From NCBI GenBank assembly GCA_022592445.1, contig JABYQR010000401.1, positions 1 to 39,372 on the forward strand: 39,372 bases of DNA. The letters run 5' to 3'. The notes under the pieces are model-generated. The model ran no database searches, was not told the origin of the DNA, and saw nothing but the letters and a program-made list of their open reading frames with translations. The number at the start of each line of letters is the position of its first letter. Position 1 is the stretch's first letter. The position numbers and the translations under genes are program-made. This document shows, piece by piece, positions 10,862 to 19,434 of the stretch. Source of the stretch: Cytidiella melzeri (Eukaryota; Basidiomycota; Agaricomycetes; Polyporales; Irpicaceae).

Positions 10862-13024
10862 TCACTCGACAGAGCACTCAGCGTCCCAATCCACAGGCGT
10901 GAGCTCCTTCACTCGGTCCCGAAACGCAGCCAGCGTGCAAAACTCTGGGTATCCAGGAAGATGCTTGCCTTCGTCCGCACACATCGGTAACGACAGGCTC
11001 TTGTTCTGATATCGCATGCGTACGTCTAAAGGTGCGTCAAGACCTAACAGGTGGTATACGAGATTCACAAGGCTTACAGAACTCGTCCGGACTTGATCGT
11101 TGGAACCTCGAGAGCACGGTCTGCCAGAAGTAAGTTTGGTTGTGCAGCACGGCCTCTTTCCGGCGGAAAAGCTCGAACGAGATGTATGATGTGAACGCAG
11201 GCCATCTGCAATGTAAGAACTCCATAAATGAACCACACAAGATGAAGGATAACAGACGCACTTTTCGTCAAAGACATCGAGCGAAGCGCAAATACCAGCG
11301 AGTGTAGTATCATGTGTGCTATGCACCAAGAGGCGCATCGGGTCTTCAGAGCCCTTAACGGCCTTCAACTGCATCTTGGTGGAAACATCGTCCAAAAGTC
11401 GGCCCATGCCGAGTCGTTTCACCTCTTCGCTATCGTCTACATGGGGGATCAGTTGCTTTTCAGCGTAAGAGAACAAAGCACGTTATGAATATCTCACACC
11501 CTCCGAACCATTCGTGCACGACGGCTTTCTCCTTCACATTTAGCAAAGTCAGACAGTCAACGGAACAAATGGATACTTGTCTTGTACTGACCATCACATC
11601 CATGACTCCCTTCTCATTGAATTCTTGAGGAACGGAGACGTTGTTCGCCATGGCCGAGCGTACCTAATTGATGCAGAACGAGCCGCTCACTCAATATCAT
11701 GATCACAAATGCGACACTGGACCTCACTGTGTCAAATATACCAGACGCACGCGGCTGACCATCCAGCCTTACCGGATTTCCGCCAATGTACTTACCAATC
11801 CTGTCATCCAATGGCTCCAGTGCATGGTTCCAAGCGGCAGCGGCAGCCCTTGCAAAGCCAATTTCGAGGACCTGCAGACGTTTACATGCCGCCGTGTTCC
11901 CGAACAGGTTCTCGTCTCTGCTATTTCTGGATCATCGCGGACACGAATGCATTCAGCGTGTTGAACGGACATAAAAATGAATACTCACCGTATGCGAAGC
12001 TGTGGTACGTAACCGTTCGCGCACTTGATGGATGGATAAACTCCATGCACTATTTGGTGTAGTGATTCGAATGTTCGGGGAACGTTGGTAGACCGAAAGT
12101 AGACTTCGGCGTCGGAATGGATTGTGTCCGGAAGGAAGTTCAGTCTGTACAACAGGTCAGCTGGAAGTCACCTACCACATTGAACTTGTAGAATAGAGTC
12201 GAACCTGTCGACGTAGAGTTTTCTGAGAGCAAGCCCAAAGTTGTATGTATGCTGTAAAGAAACAGTGTCTCAGCTACACCTGTTTTGACAGGAGGTCGTC
12301 TGGCTTACCTGTCTCCCAATATCTGTCAGCTCGCCCAGTAGACTAACGATGAACCGCAATAGGTTAGCATGATACTGCGTCGGTAATAGCTGCGCTGCTG
12401 CTTCACCCGCGTAGACAGCGACATGGCCAACTCACCACTCTCCCTCAACCACACTCCCGTCTCCCCTCTCCACGACGCTCCTCACTGGTAGCTCTTCAAA
12501 GCCAACCAACTTCGAATGGTCGTGTACATCACTTGTGACCGCCGCACGAAAGCGTCGCGCCGTCTTGCACATGATCCACCTGTCCGGTATTGACGCGGGT
12601 GGGTCCGCCATACGCACTCGCACCGGTGTGCGTTCACCTGGATGGGCGTAAAGATGGCGTAACGGTTAGCTTAAGTCAAAAAACAAAAGGCAGAGCAAGA
12701 AGACTAGCACTGAGGATAGACATCGGGAAAGCAAGCGTGCGAGCTACGTCGCTCGGGCACGACATATAGGCACTCACCGTGTCGAACGTACAAATGCACC
12801 TGCTCGAGCTCCAGTCCTCCTGGAGCAACAGGATAGTGCTCTACATCGAACGGAACCGTCCCCGAGCCCAGCGATTTCGTGGTCTTCTCGTGCACAGAGG
12901 TCATGGTAATAGACTCCCCAGTTGTCTTCGTTGCCTCTACAAGAGAGACTAGGACGAGAGACACGACGAGGAGGTAAACGGAAAGAGCAGCACGAGGTAA
13001 GTTTCCGCACACGACCGTCAGCAT
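10862..13024 (-). CDS. Secreted histidine acid phosphatase (branch 2)
   Basis: Two-step phosphohistidine phosphatase, probably extracellular or vacuolar. Exons: 13024-12778, 12637-12436, 12342-12309, 12251-12205, 12144-11989, 11917-11728, 11663-11592, 11531-11498, 11436-11262, 11205-11078, 11025-10862; total 1449 nt, 482 aa. An N-terminal hydrophobic segment (about residues 10-31) acts as signal peptide or anchor. The catalytic RHGERTP (about residue 80) spans the first intron. The family blocks RSTNVPRTFES, RLGMGRLLDD and proton-donor HSTHDTTLAG follow in order, and the C-terminus GYPEFCTLAAFRDRVKELTP is conserved-looking. One GTAAGT inside the sixth exon (near 11795) is not used: reading through it gives the conserved KYIGGNPVR. 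The gene starts 188 bp from a LINE insertion. Confidence 0.9.
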
Positions 13025-13212
13025 TCACGCGGGTAGGGAGTAGTGACCGGGGTTTTGACGTTGGCGTTGCAAGAGGTGTATGAAATGAGCTACTGTGTAG
13101 TAGTTCAGGTCGATAAATGGAGTGACTAGCAGTGTTATTAGAGTGGGGACGTCTGGTCCGGAGTACAGTACTCGACTGAAGTTTGCCGTGGAAATATGTA
13201 TGTATGACTGTC
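13025..13212. promoter_or_regulatory. Phosphatase-side half of a LINE-split bidirectional promoter
   Basis: Removing the LINE and one copy of its target duplication leaves about 320 bp between the divergent ATGs at 13024 (-) and 19435 (+). This is short enough that both genes must share control sequence. The other half is 19300-19434. No defined operator was recognised. Confidence 0.55.
13198..13212. repeat. LINE target-site duplication, left copy
   Basis: GTATGTATGACTGTC, identical to 19285-19299. It directly abuts the poly(T) tract, which is the poly(A) end of the minus-strand LINE. Confidence 0.95.
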
Positions 13213-13247
13213 TTTTTTTTTTTTTTTTTTTTTTAAATCAATTTATT
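13213..13247 (-). terminator. LINE poly(A) tail and polyadenylation signal
   Basis: Twenty-two consecutive T on the plus strand (13213-13234) followed by TTTATT (AATAAA on the minus strand) 8 bases further in. Confidence 0.85.
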
Positions 13248-13367
13248 TAACGTCGGCGAAGCCAGAGACGGTACAGGGCGGGAGTAATAATGGGGAGTAC
13301 ACTAAGTGCTCTACGCTAGGAGGGAGGCTTGTTTGCCTAGACACGCGGGACGCGTAACGACAGTATG

Positions 13368-16300
13368 CTACGAAATTTCCAAAGGGTCATGGTTGCCCGG
13401 AGCATGATCGAAAGTGAATGCGAAGGGGTTTTTAATGAGAAATTTGTACAGGGAGGGATCAGGGTTCGCCGAGTTCTTAAGGAACTCCAGGAAGTTAGGT
13501 CGCGGCCGGCGATAGCGAGTGCACATGTTGAGAATGTGTGCGCGAGACTGGAAGTCGTTGCAAACGGAGCATCTGGTGTCCTCTGTCGGGAAGAAACGAG
13601 AGCGATACTCTCCGGTTGGAGCATGATTGAGGATGGCTCGAGCGGCTCGTGCGGCGAGGTTGTTAGTGGGAAAGCGGGTGAGGAATTTGCCTCCCTTGTA
13701 TGTGGTGGGGGTGATTGGGCCCCGACCGCACAAGAAGTTGTGTCCGCGGTATGAAGGATGTTGACACATCTCGGTCCATGCGTCAATTGCGCGAGACTTG
13801 GCCATTTTCCTGGTCCAGGCGACCGAGGTGAACGGAATGGGGTTGGGGTTCGTCAGCGCCGCGCGGGCTTGCTGGTCGACAAGTTCGTTTTGTTCGACAC
13901 CCACGTGTCCTGGGCACCAGTGGAAGTGAAGGCGTGCGTTTGGGTTCGCCGAGAACCATGCTCGAAGGCGAGTAGTAACGCCGATAGAGACTGCCTGGGC
14001 CGAGTGAGGCTCCACTTTGAGGATAGTGTTCATGGCCGACTCGCTGTCGCAGAATACGTGGAGTGTGGTGGTGGTGGTTCTGATGCCGCGCGCAATGCAC
14101 GCAGCGAGGGCGAGGATTTCGGCGTCGAAGGAGGTGGCGTTTGAATACGTGAATGCCATCGAGGCGATGAGTGCTTGGCCCGTGTACAGTCGGTATGCGG
14201 CGGCGGCGATATCCGGCGTTCCTGTGCGAGCTGATCCATCCGAAAAAGCAAAGGTGGACGAAGGAGATGACGACAAGTTAGAAATGAGTGAGACCAGACG
14301 GGCTAACCAGGGGCGAAATTCATCAGAGGTTTTCTTTGGATGCGAAAGACTAAAAGAGATGCGTGAAGAAAAAATATCTACTAATCTGTTCCCAGGTTGC
14401 ATTTCGGAATGTGAATGACTTATCGGTTCCAGGCCGGGGGTGGACAATTGGTGGTGTACCTGGAGAGGGAGAGACGAGCGAGGGAGAATGTTGTGGACGG
14501 GGAAGCCGAGGGAGTGTGACGAGTTTCGGGTTGCCTTGGGAGTGGCGGCGACGGAGACGATGTGGCTTGCGGGGAGACATTGTGTGCGGAGGACAGAGAC
14601 GTCGAAGAGCTTTCGGAGATGTAGGCGGATGGGAAGGAGGCCTGCGAGGATTTCCATCCCACCAGTGGGGGATGTTCGGAAGGCACCCAGAATCCACCTT
14701 GCGGCAGCTGACTGGGCTCGGGAGAGGGAGGCGATGAGGGCTTTTTGAGGCTTGCGCGGATTAAACCATAGTCGAAAACCGTATGTTAGGATAGGACGTA
14801 TGCAAGAAATGTAGAGGAGGCGCTTCTGCGCCGGGGCCAGGCCGCGGTTGGAGTTACCCAGCATGGGGTAACCACGGACGGTGCTGAGAGCCTTGGTGGC
14901 GTAGAAGCGAACATGATAGCGAAAGTTGAGTTGCGTGTCAAAAAAGAATCCTAGGTAGCGCCAGACGTGTTTGGGAGAGAGAGTGATGGAAGCATTGTCG
15001 ATTGATACAGTGAGAGAGGGAAGAGGACCATGGTATTTGGGAAGTGGGAAATGGGCGAGTTCAAGCTTGTCGAGCTCAAGAATGATGCCGATGCGCGCGA
15101 AGGTTTCAGAAATGCGGAGGTAGAGGGTTCTGAGGAGGAAGGTGTTTGTGCCTAGAGAATCGGATGAGATGGCAAGAGTACCGTCGTCGACGAAGAACAA
15201 TAAAAGGGAACGTAGGATAGGGTCCGAGGGGGGGAGGAGCTTGGAGATGATGAAGAGGGCAGGGGTGATGGCCAGCGCCGAGAAGTTGGGAGAAAGGCAC
15301 GAGCCCTGTCCCACGCCGACTGTGCAGCTGACCTGCTCGGAGAGGCGCTCGGTCCACCGAAACTGTGTTGTGCGATTGGAGAGGTAGTCGGCGACCAGTT
15401 GACAGAGGGACGAATGGAAGCCAAGACGGCGCAGGATGGCCACCAACAAGTGGTGGTTGATGGACGGAAAAAATTGTGCGATATCCATCGCAAGGCAAGA
15501 GGTGTGGAGGCCGGCGGCGCGAGCAGCCCGTAGATGGTGCACGAGAAGGAGCCCGGCATCGTCTGTAGAGTGAAGACGTACCCCGCCGCACTGAGAGGGG
15601 TGCAAGAGCTGATATCGGATGCAGTCGTACTGCATGCGATTAGCAATTAACTTCTCCGCCAACTTACCCATGCAGCTGAGAAGCACGATGGGCCTGTAGG
15701 CCTTGAGCACCGAATAGTCCGCTTTCTTGGGCTTCGGGATGACGATGGTGACTGACAATTTGAACTGTGGGGGCCAGAAGCTGTTAGTAACGCACGCATT
15801 GAAAACGGATAGTAAGTACGCTTCGATTTCTCGATCGGCGGCGAGAGTCTTGATCATTGACCAAGTGAGATGGTCTGGACCTGGTGCGGAGCGGGAGGAA
15901 GTCGTTGCAAGACACTCCCTCAACTCTTGCCGAGAGAAGGGGGGAAATGCTCGTTCGTCGCGCTTCTCGAGGACTTCGACGATGGAGAGGTCCACAGGTC
16001 GATCCTGCGCTGAATAGAATTGGTCAGAGCAGCCCCTGACGAAATCTTCGAACGAGTGGAGCGTGGTTCCATCTGCCCCCTTGATGCGAGACGTGGTTGA
16101 AACCGGGCGCGGTTTGGACCACGCCGTGAGGTCCCATACGCGTTTCTTTGCGGCCATTTCGCTGATGACGCCGTCGAAGTGCTTTCTCTTGGCTCTGCGG
16201 ATTGCTTGAAAGAACGCCCATCGGTCCTCTTGTAAGTGAGTGCGGCGAAAAACGCTCAGCGTTTCTCGACACTCTTCGTTCCACCACGGTTTGGAGTGGC

Positions 16301-17237
16301 TGGTGATGCGTGGAGTGGAGGCATGTCGATTGAAGGCGTCCTGAATTGACTCAAAGAAAAGATTAAGCGAGTGTTCCAAATCGCCAGGTGAGGAGAGAGA
16401 ATCGTGGGTGCGTGCTTGCGCGGCTTCGAGAATATCAATGATGAACGCGGTTTCCGCCTCAGAGCCAGGAGCAATGCGCGGCAGCGCGATGTACTCTGGC
16501 TTGGTGGGAATGTCGATGATGAGGACAGCGTGATCAGAGCCCATGCGCATGTTAGCGTCTATCGTGAGAGTAGTGAGGGGGTGGTTGATCATCGAAGAGT
16601 CCACCCATGCGAGGTCGATGACAGACGGAGCAAGTCCGCGCCGGTGGGGGAAGTGGGTGTGCACGTCCAGCGGGTTGAGCAAGGAGACGTTGACATCCGG
16701 CATGAAGTCGATGACGTCCTGCGCATGTCGGTCGTCGCGGCGACCCGACTCCCATAGCATGTGATGGAGATTGAAATCCCCTGCAACCACCGTGAATGGC
16801 GGGAGACGCCGTGCTGCGATAAGGGCATGGGTGGCGTCATGGGTGTCTGGGTGGCTGTACACGTTGAGGAAGAGACGTTCAGTATGACCAAATGCAAGAG
16901 AGAAGCATAACAGATGAGGGTGCGAAATGATGTCGTGGCGTGTCCGCGGATTGGATCCTGCCCACCTACGGTTGACGTAGCATGCGACTCGCGCCTGTCG
17001 AATGTCGCTGACTTCCAGTAGGAGCCAGTCTCTAGACTGCGCCTGAGTTCCAAAGAACTCATCGCCGAGAGGGTTGGTGGTAGAGGGAGTGTGTTTGATG
17101 ACCCCGTATGCGGGTTCCTGTATGAAAATAGCGTCTGCCTGGACGAAGTGCTGTAGCACAGCTGCGGTATTATGAGCTGTATGGTTAGCATTAAAGGAGA
17201 TTACCCGGAACGTGCTGAGGGTGGGATCTGGCATCAT
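13368..17237 (-). CDS. LINE ORF2: APE endonuclease, reverse transcriptase, RNase H
   Basis: A 1289-aa single-exon polyprotein for target-primed reverse transcription. Apurinic-type endonuclease covers about residues 1-235, with IQEPAYG, VVAGDFNLHH and MGSDHAVLIID. Reverse transcriptase lies about 470-780, with SAPGPDHLTW, KAYRPIVLLSCMGKLAEK, MDIAQFFPSINH, GVGQGSCLSP and the catalytic FVDD. RNase H lies about 980-1110, with FSDGSA, FDAEILAL, CDSESAM and NELVDQQA supplying the D-E-D-D set. A C-terminal C-x2-C-x7-H-x4-C knuckle (CSVCNDF...HILNMC) follows. No stop or frameshift interrupts it. The ATG overlaps the ORF1 stop as ATGA. Confidence 0.95.
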   Translation of the reverse strand: MMPDPTLSTFRVISFNANHTAHNTAAVLQHFVQADAIFIQEPAYGVIKHTPSTTNPLGDEFFGTQAQSRDWLLLEVSDIRQARVACYVNRRWAGSNPRTRHDIISHPHLLCFSLAFGHTERLFLNVYSHPDTHDATHALIAARRLPPFTVVAGDFNLHHMLWESGRRDDRHAQDVIDFMPDVNVSLLNPLDVHTHFPHRRGLAPSVIDLAWVDSSMINHPLTTLTIDANMRMGSDHAVLIIDIPTKPEYIALPRIAPGSEAETAFIIDILEAAQARTHDSLSSPGDLEHSLNLFFESIQDAFNRHASTPRITSHSKPWWNEECRETLSVFRRTHLQEDRWAFFQAIRRAKRKHFDGVISEMAAKKRVWDLTAWSKPRPVSTTSRIKGADGTTLHSFEDFVRGCSDQFYSAQDRPVDLSIVEVLEKRDERAFPPFSRQELRECLATTSSRSAPGPDHLTWSMIKTLAADREIEAYLLSVFNACVTNSFWPPQFKLSVTIVIPKPKKADYSVLKAYRPIVLLSCMGKLAEKLIANRMQYDCIRYQLLHPSQCGGVRLHSTDDAGLLLVHHLRAARAAGLHTSCLAMDIAQFFPSINHHLLVAILRRLGFHSSLCQLVADYLSNRTTQFRWTERLSEQVSCTVGVGQGSCLSPNFSALAITPALFIISKLLPPSDPILRSLLLFFVDDGTLAISSDSLGTNTFLLRTLYLRISETFARIGIILELDKLELAHFPLPKYHGPLPSLTVSIDNASITLSPKHVWRYLGFFFDTQLNFRYHVRFYATKALSTVRGYPMLGNSNRGLAPAQKRLLYISCIRPILTYGFRLWFNPRKPQKALIASLSRAQSAAARWILGAFRTSPTGGMEILAGLLPIRLHLRKLFDVSVLRTQCLPASHIVSVAATPKATRNSSHSLGFPVHNILPRSSLPLQVHHQLSTPGLEPISHSHSEMQPGNRLVDIFSSRISFSLSHPKKTSDEFRPWLARLVSLISNLSSSPSSTFAFSDGSARTGTPDIAAAAYRLYTGQALIASMAFTYSNATSFDAEILALAACIARGIRTTTTTLHVFCDSESAMNTILKVEPHSAQAVSIGVTTRLRAWFSANPNARLHFHWCPGHVGVEQNELVDQQARAALTNPNPIPFTSVAWTRKMAKSRAIDAWTEMCQHPSYRGHNFLCGRGPITPTTYKGGKFLTRFPTNNLAARAARAILNHAPTGEYRSRFFPTEDTRCSVCNDFQSRAHILNMCTRYRRPRPNFLEFLKNSANPDPSLYKFLIKNPFAFTFDHAPGNHDPLEIS

Positions 17238-19087
17238 GTAGGACCAGTTCCGGTTAGGCTAGGGGCTTGACGTCCCATGCCGACGCGAGTGTTGCGCTTG
17301 GAGCGCGCAACTTGTAGGAAGTCATTGTGCGGAGCTCGGTGCGTGGGCTGGGAGGATGGCTGATGCGCCTGAATCCACTCACGGTCGCGTCGATGCTGGA
17401 AGAAAGGACAGTAAGGAGAGTCTGAGCGATGAGGCTCACTGCAGTTAAAGCATTTAGTAGCGGCGAGGGGTGCTAAACGTTCATGATTGCGCTCGTCATG
17501 AGGCTGCGCGCAGACAGGACAGCGTACCACTTGAGAGCGGCATATGTCTGCCGGGTGGCCCCAGCGCTGGCAAATCGCACAGCGCGGGGTTGCAGGCCTA
17601 AAGTTGTGTGCCTGAACAGCCCGGCAGGTGCCGCCGTTCAGGTAAACGATCTGACGCATGATCTGGCGCATGCATCGTGAGGTCGAACTGTCGTAGAAGT
17701 CTACGAACACGGTTCCGAAGGAGGACCCTTCAGATATCTGGACCCTCGGGTTGCCGATCATGGTCACGCCTTCCCAAGCGTATTGGCCTAGGAGTGCTTC
17801 CTTGATCTGTTGGATGGAGTCGTCAGAAGTGGCAGCGGACGGGTTGGAGAATGGAACACGCCGGTATAAAACACCGTTGCGGAAGCGAAACTTGGAGCAA
17901 GCCGGGATTGCGCTGCTCAGGCCAGGGCACTTGGTCCAGAAGGACTCGGCGACTGCCTCCGTGCCTTCGCAGGGCGAGGAACGGAACTGGAGATGCAGTG
18001 CGTTGTTGAGCCAGCGCACAAATAGAATGTCCGGAGCATCCTGGGGGATGCGATTCTCCATCTTGGCCTCCTCGTACGCGATCGAGAAGGCACTGAGAAG
18101 CTGTTGGTCATTAGGGATCTCGGACACCGAGACATTGCCGCTGGACGGCTTTACCGTAATAACCTTGGATGCGTTGCGCGGAGCATGCCGAGGGATTGCC
18201 CGGTTGCTGGGCGCAGGTATCATCTTCGTGGCCATCGTGAGCAGAGCCCCGGCTGGAGCATCAGGCATGGCAGTGGCAAGAGCAGATGTGATGTTTAGGA
18301 GAGTATTGGCAGGTCGCGACTTGACGGCCTGGGCGTATGAGGGCGCAGGGCGATTGGCCATAGGGATGGGAGGCGGTTGCTGTTTGGAGGCGGTGATGAA
18401 GGGGAGGGTGCTCTGGACGGTATGATGAGTGGGCACGCCCCCCACTCGGAATGGTCGCTGGGTGGTGCCGAGAGTGTGGGCCGGCCGTACCACTGGCGGC
18501 GTAGGACGGGCGTGAGAGGTCGCAGGCGTCGTGTTCGAGGTGGTCGCACTTCGTACGGATGGGGCGGATACGGATCGCTGGATGGCGAGTTCGTCGTCCA
18601 CGGTATTATTCCACTGGTTGACGAGGCTTCGAAGGCTGTTAAAGATGGGGGTGATGGTGTTGTCGAACTCCTTGGTCTGTCGCGCGAGGTCCCGGATGCG
18701 GTGCATGACCATAGGCTCTGTAAGGAAGGCGGAAAGGGTGGAGAGTGTGGCTGCGAACACTGGAAGTGATTCGCTAATCTGGTCCTCGCTTTCGCAAGGG
18801 AGGTGGGCATTGCAGGGCAGGTCCGAGGAGACATCGTCCCCCCACAGATCTGCGTCTTCGTCGAGGGGTTGCGTCTGAGCGGTAGCAGGTTGCGCGGCCT
18901 GCGGTGCGTAACTAGCTGGAGCAGCTTGAGCAGGATTAAAATATTGGACGGGGAAAGTCTCTAAAGGGGGGGGAGGAGGCAGCTGATTAAACTCAGCTTG
19001 AAGGCCCGGAGGCGACGGGGTAAGATAATCTAAGGACTGCTGAGACGGAGGTAAGGTCATGTCTGCGTCCGGAGGCTCAGCAGACAT
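17234..19087 (-). CDS. LINE ORF1: Gag-like nucleic-acid-binding protein
   Basis: A 617-aa protein with a long Pro/Ser/Thr-rich N-terminal half and a C-terminal set of three knuckles: CAICQRWGHPADIC (canonical C-x2-C-x4-H-x4-C), CPVCAQPHDERNH (C-x2-C-x3-H-x4-H) and CFNCSEPHRSDSPYC (C-x2-C-x3-H-x6-C). This arrangement is standard for Tad- and I-type LINE ORF1 proteins, which coat the RNA in the ribonucleoprotein. It ends in TGA overlapping the ORF2 ATG by three bases. Confidence 0.92.
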   Translation of the reverse strand: MSAEPPDADMTLPPSQQSLDYLTPSPPGLQAEFNQLPPPPPLETFPVQYFNPAQAAPASYAPQAAQPATAQTQPLDEDADLWGDDVSSDLPCNAHLPCESEDQISESLPVFAATLSTLSAFLTEPMVMHRIRDLARQTKEFDNTITPIFNSLRSLVNQWNNTVDDELAIQRSVSAPSVRSATTSNTTPATSHARPTPPVVRPAHTLGTTQRPFRVGGVPTHHTVQSTLPFITASKQQPPPIPMANRPAPSYAQAVKSRPANTLLNITSALATAMPDAPAGALLTMATKMIPAPSNRAIPRHAPRNASKVITVKPSSGNVSVSEIPNDQQLLSAFSIAYEEAKMENRIPQDAPDILFVRWLNNALHLQFRSSPCEGTEAVAESFWTKCPGLSSAIPACSKFRFRNGVLYRRVPFSNPSAATSDDSIQQIKEALLGQYAWEGVTMIGNPRVQISEGSSFGTVFVDFYDSSTSRCMRQIMRQIVYLNGGTCRAVQAHNFRPATPRCAICQRWGHPADICRSQVVRCPVCAQPHDERNHERLAPLAATKCFNCSEPHRSDSPYCPFFQHRRDREWIQAHQPSSQPTHRAPHNDFLQVARSKRNTRVGMGRQAPSLTGTGPT

Positions 19088-19284
19088 GTTGCATTAACGA
19101 GGAGCAAAGCTCTAATAAGAAAAGGTTTATAACGCGTCTATAGGGTGTAGAGGAGTGATTAAAGTAAGGATTATGGAGAACACGGGCGATTAACGGGAAG
19201 GGAATGGGGAGTGGTGGCGAGGGCAGCGTTATGCTTAAGCGTGGGAATTTACCAGGTGGTGGTGGTACGGGTTCAAGAAGCGAC

Positions 19285-19299
19285 GTATGTATGACTGTC
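19285..19299. repeat. LINE target-site duplication, right copy
   Basis: GTATGTATGACTGTC, identical to 13198-13212, bordering the 5' end of the minus-strand LINE. Confidence 0.95.
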
Positions 19300-19434
19300 A
19301 ATGGGCATAGGCGAGAACTAACTTGAAGCGCGGGAAGCTCTGCTCATTCACTTGGAGTAAGGCTTTACACGACCCCAATCTCAAGTTCCTCTACCTCTAC
19401 GGCTATCCTTCGTTTGCTGGATATTACCCTTACG

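Larger units (their letters stand above)
13213..19284 (-). mobile_element. Full-length Tad-like LINE retrotransposon
   Basis: A 6.07-kb non-LTR element in minus orientation: about 197 bp of 5' UTR, ORF1, ORF2 with endonuclease, reverse transcriptase and RNase H, about 130 bp of 3' UTR, an AATAAA signal (plus 13242-13247) and a 22-nt poly(A) tail (13213-13234). A perfect 15-bp target duplication and two uninterrupted ORFs indicate a recent insertion that may still be active. An RNase H domain together with a CCHC-bearing ORF1 points to the Tad1 group common in fungi. The element lies in the same orientation as the downstream phosphatase gene. Confidence 0.93.

Noticed and set aside
11764..11795. 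GTAAGT donor ending acid phosphatase exon 6 early
   Set aside because: Reading through gives the conserved KYIGGNPVR block and keeps phase with the next exon at 11663.
5123..13024. Biosynthetic or catabolic gene cluster (permease, dehydrogenase, phosphatase, esterase)
   Set aside because: No backbone enzyme or shared pathway; orientations and families are ordinary for a saprotroph.
13365..16757. Many plus-strand open frames inside the LINE
   Set aside because: Shadows of the intact minus-strand ORF2.
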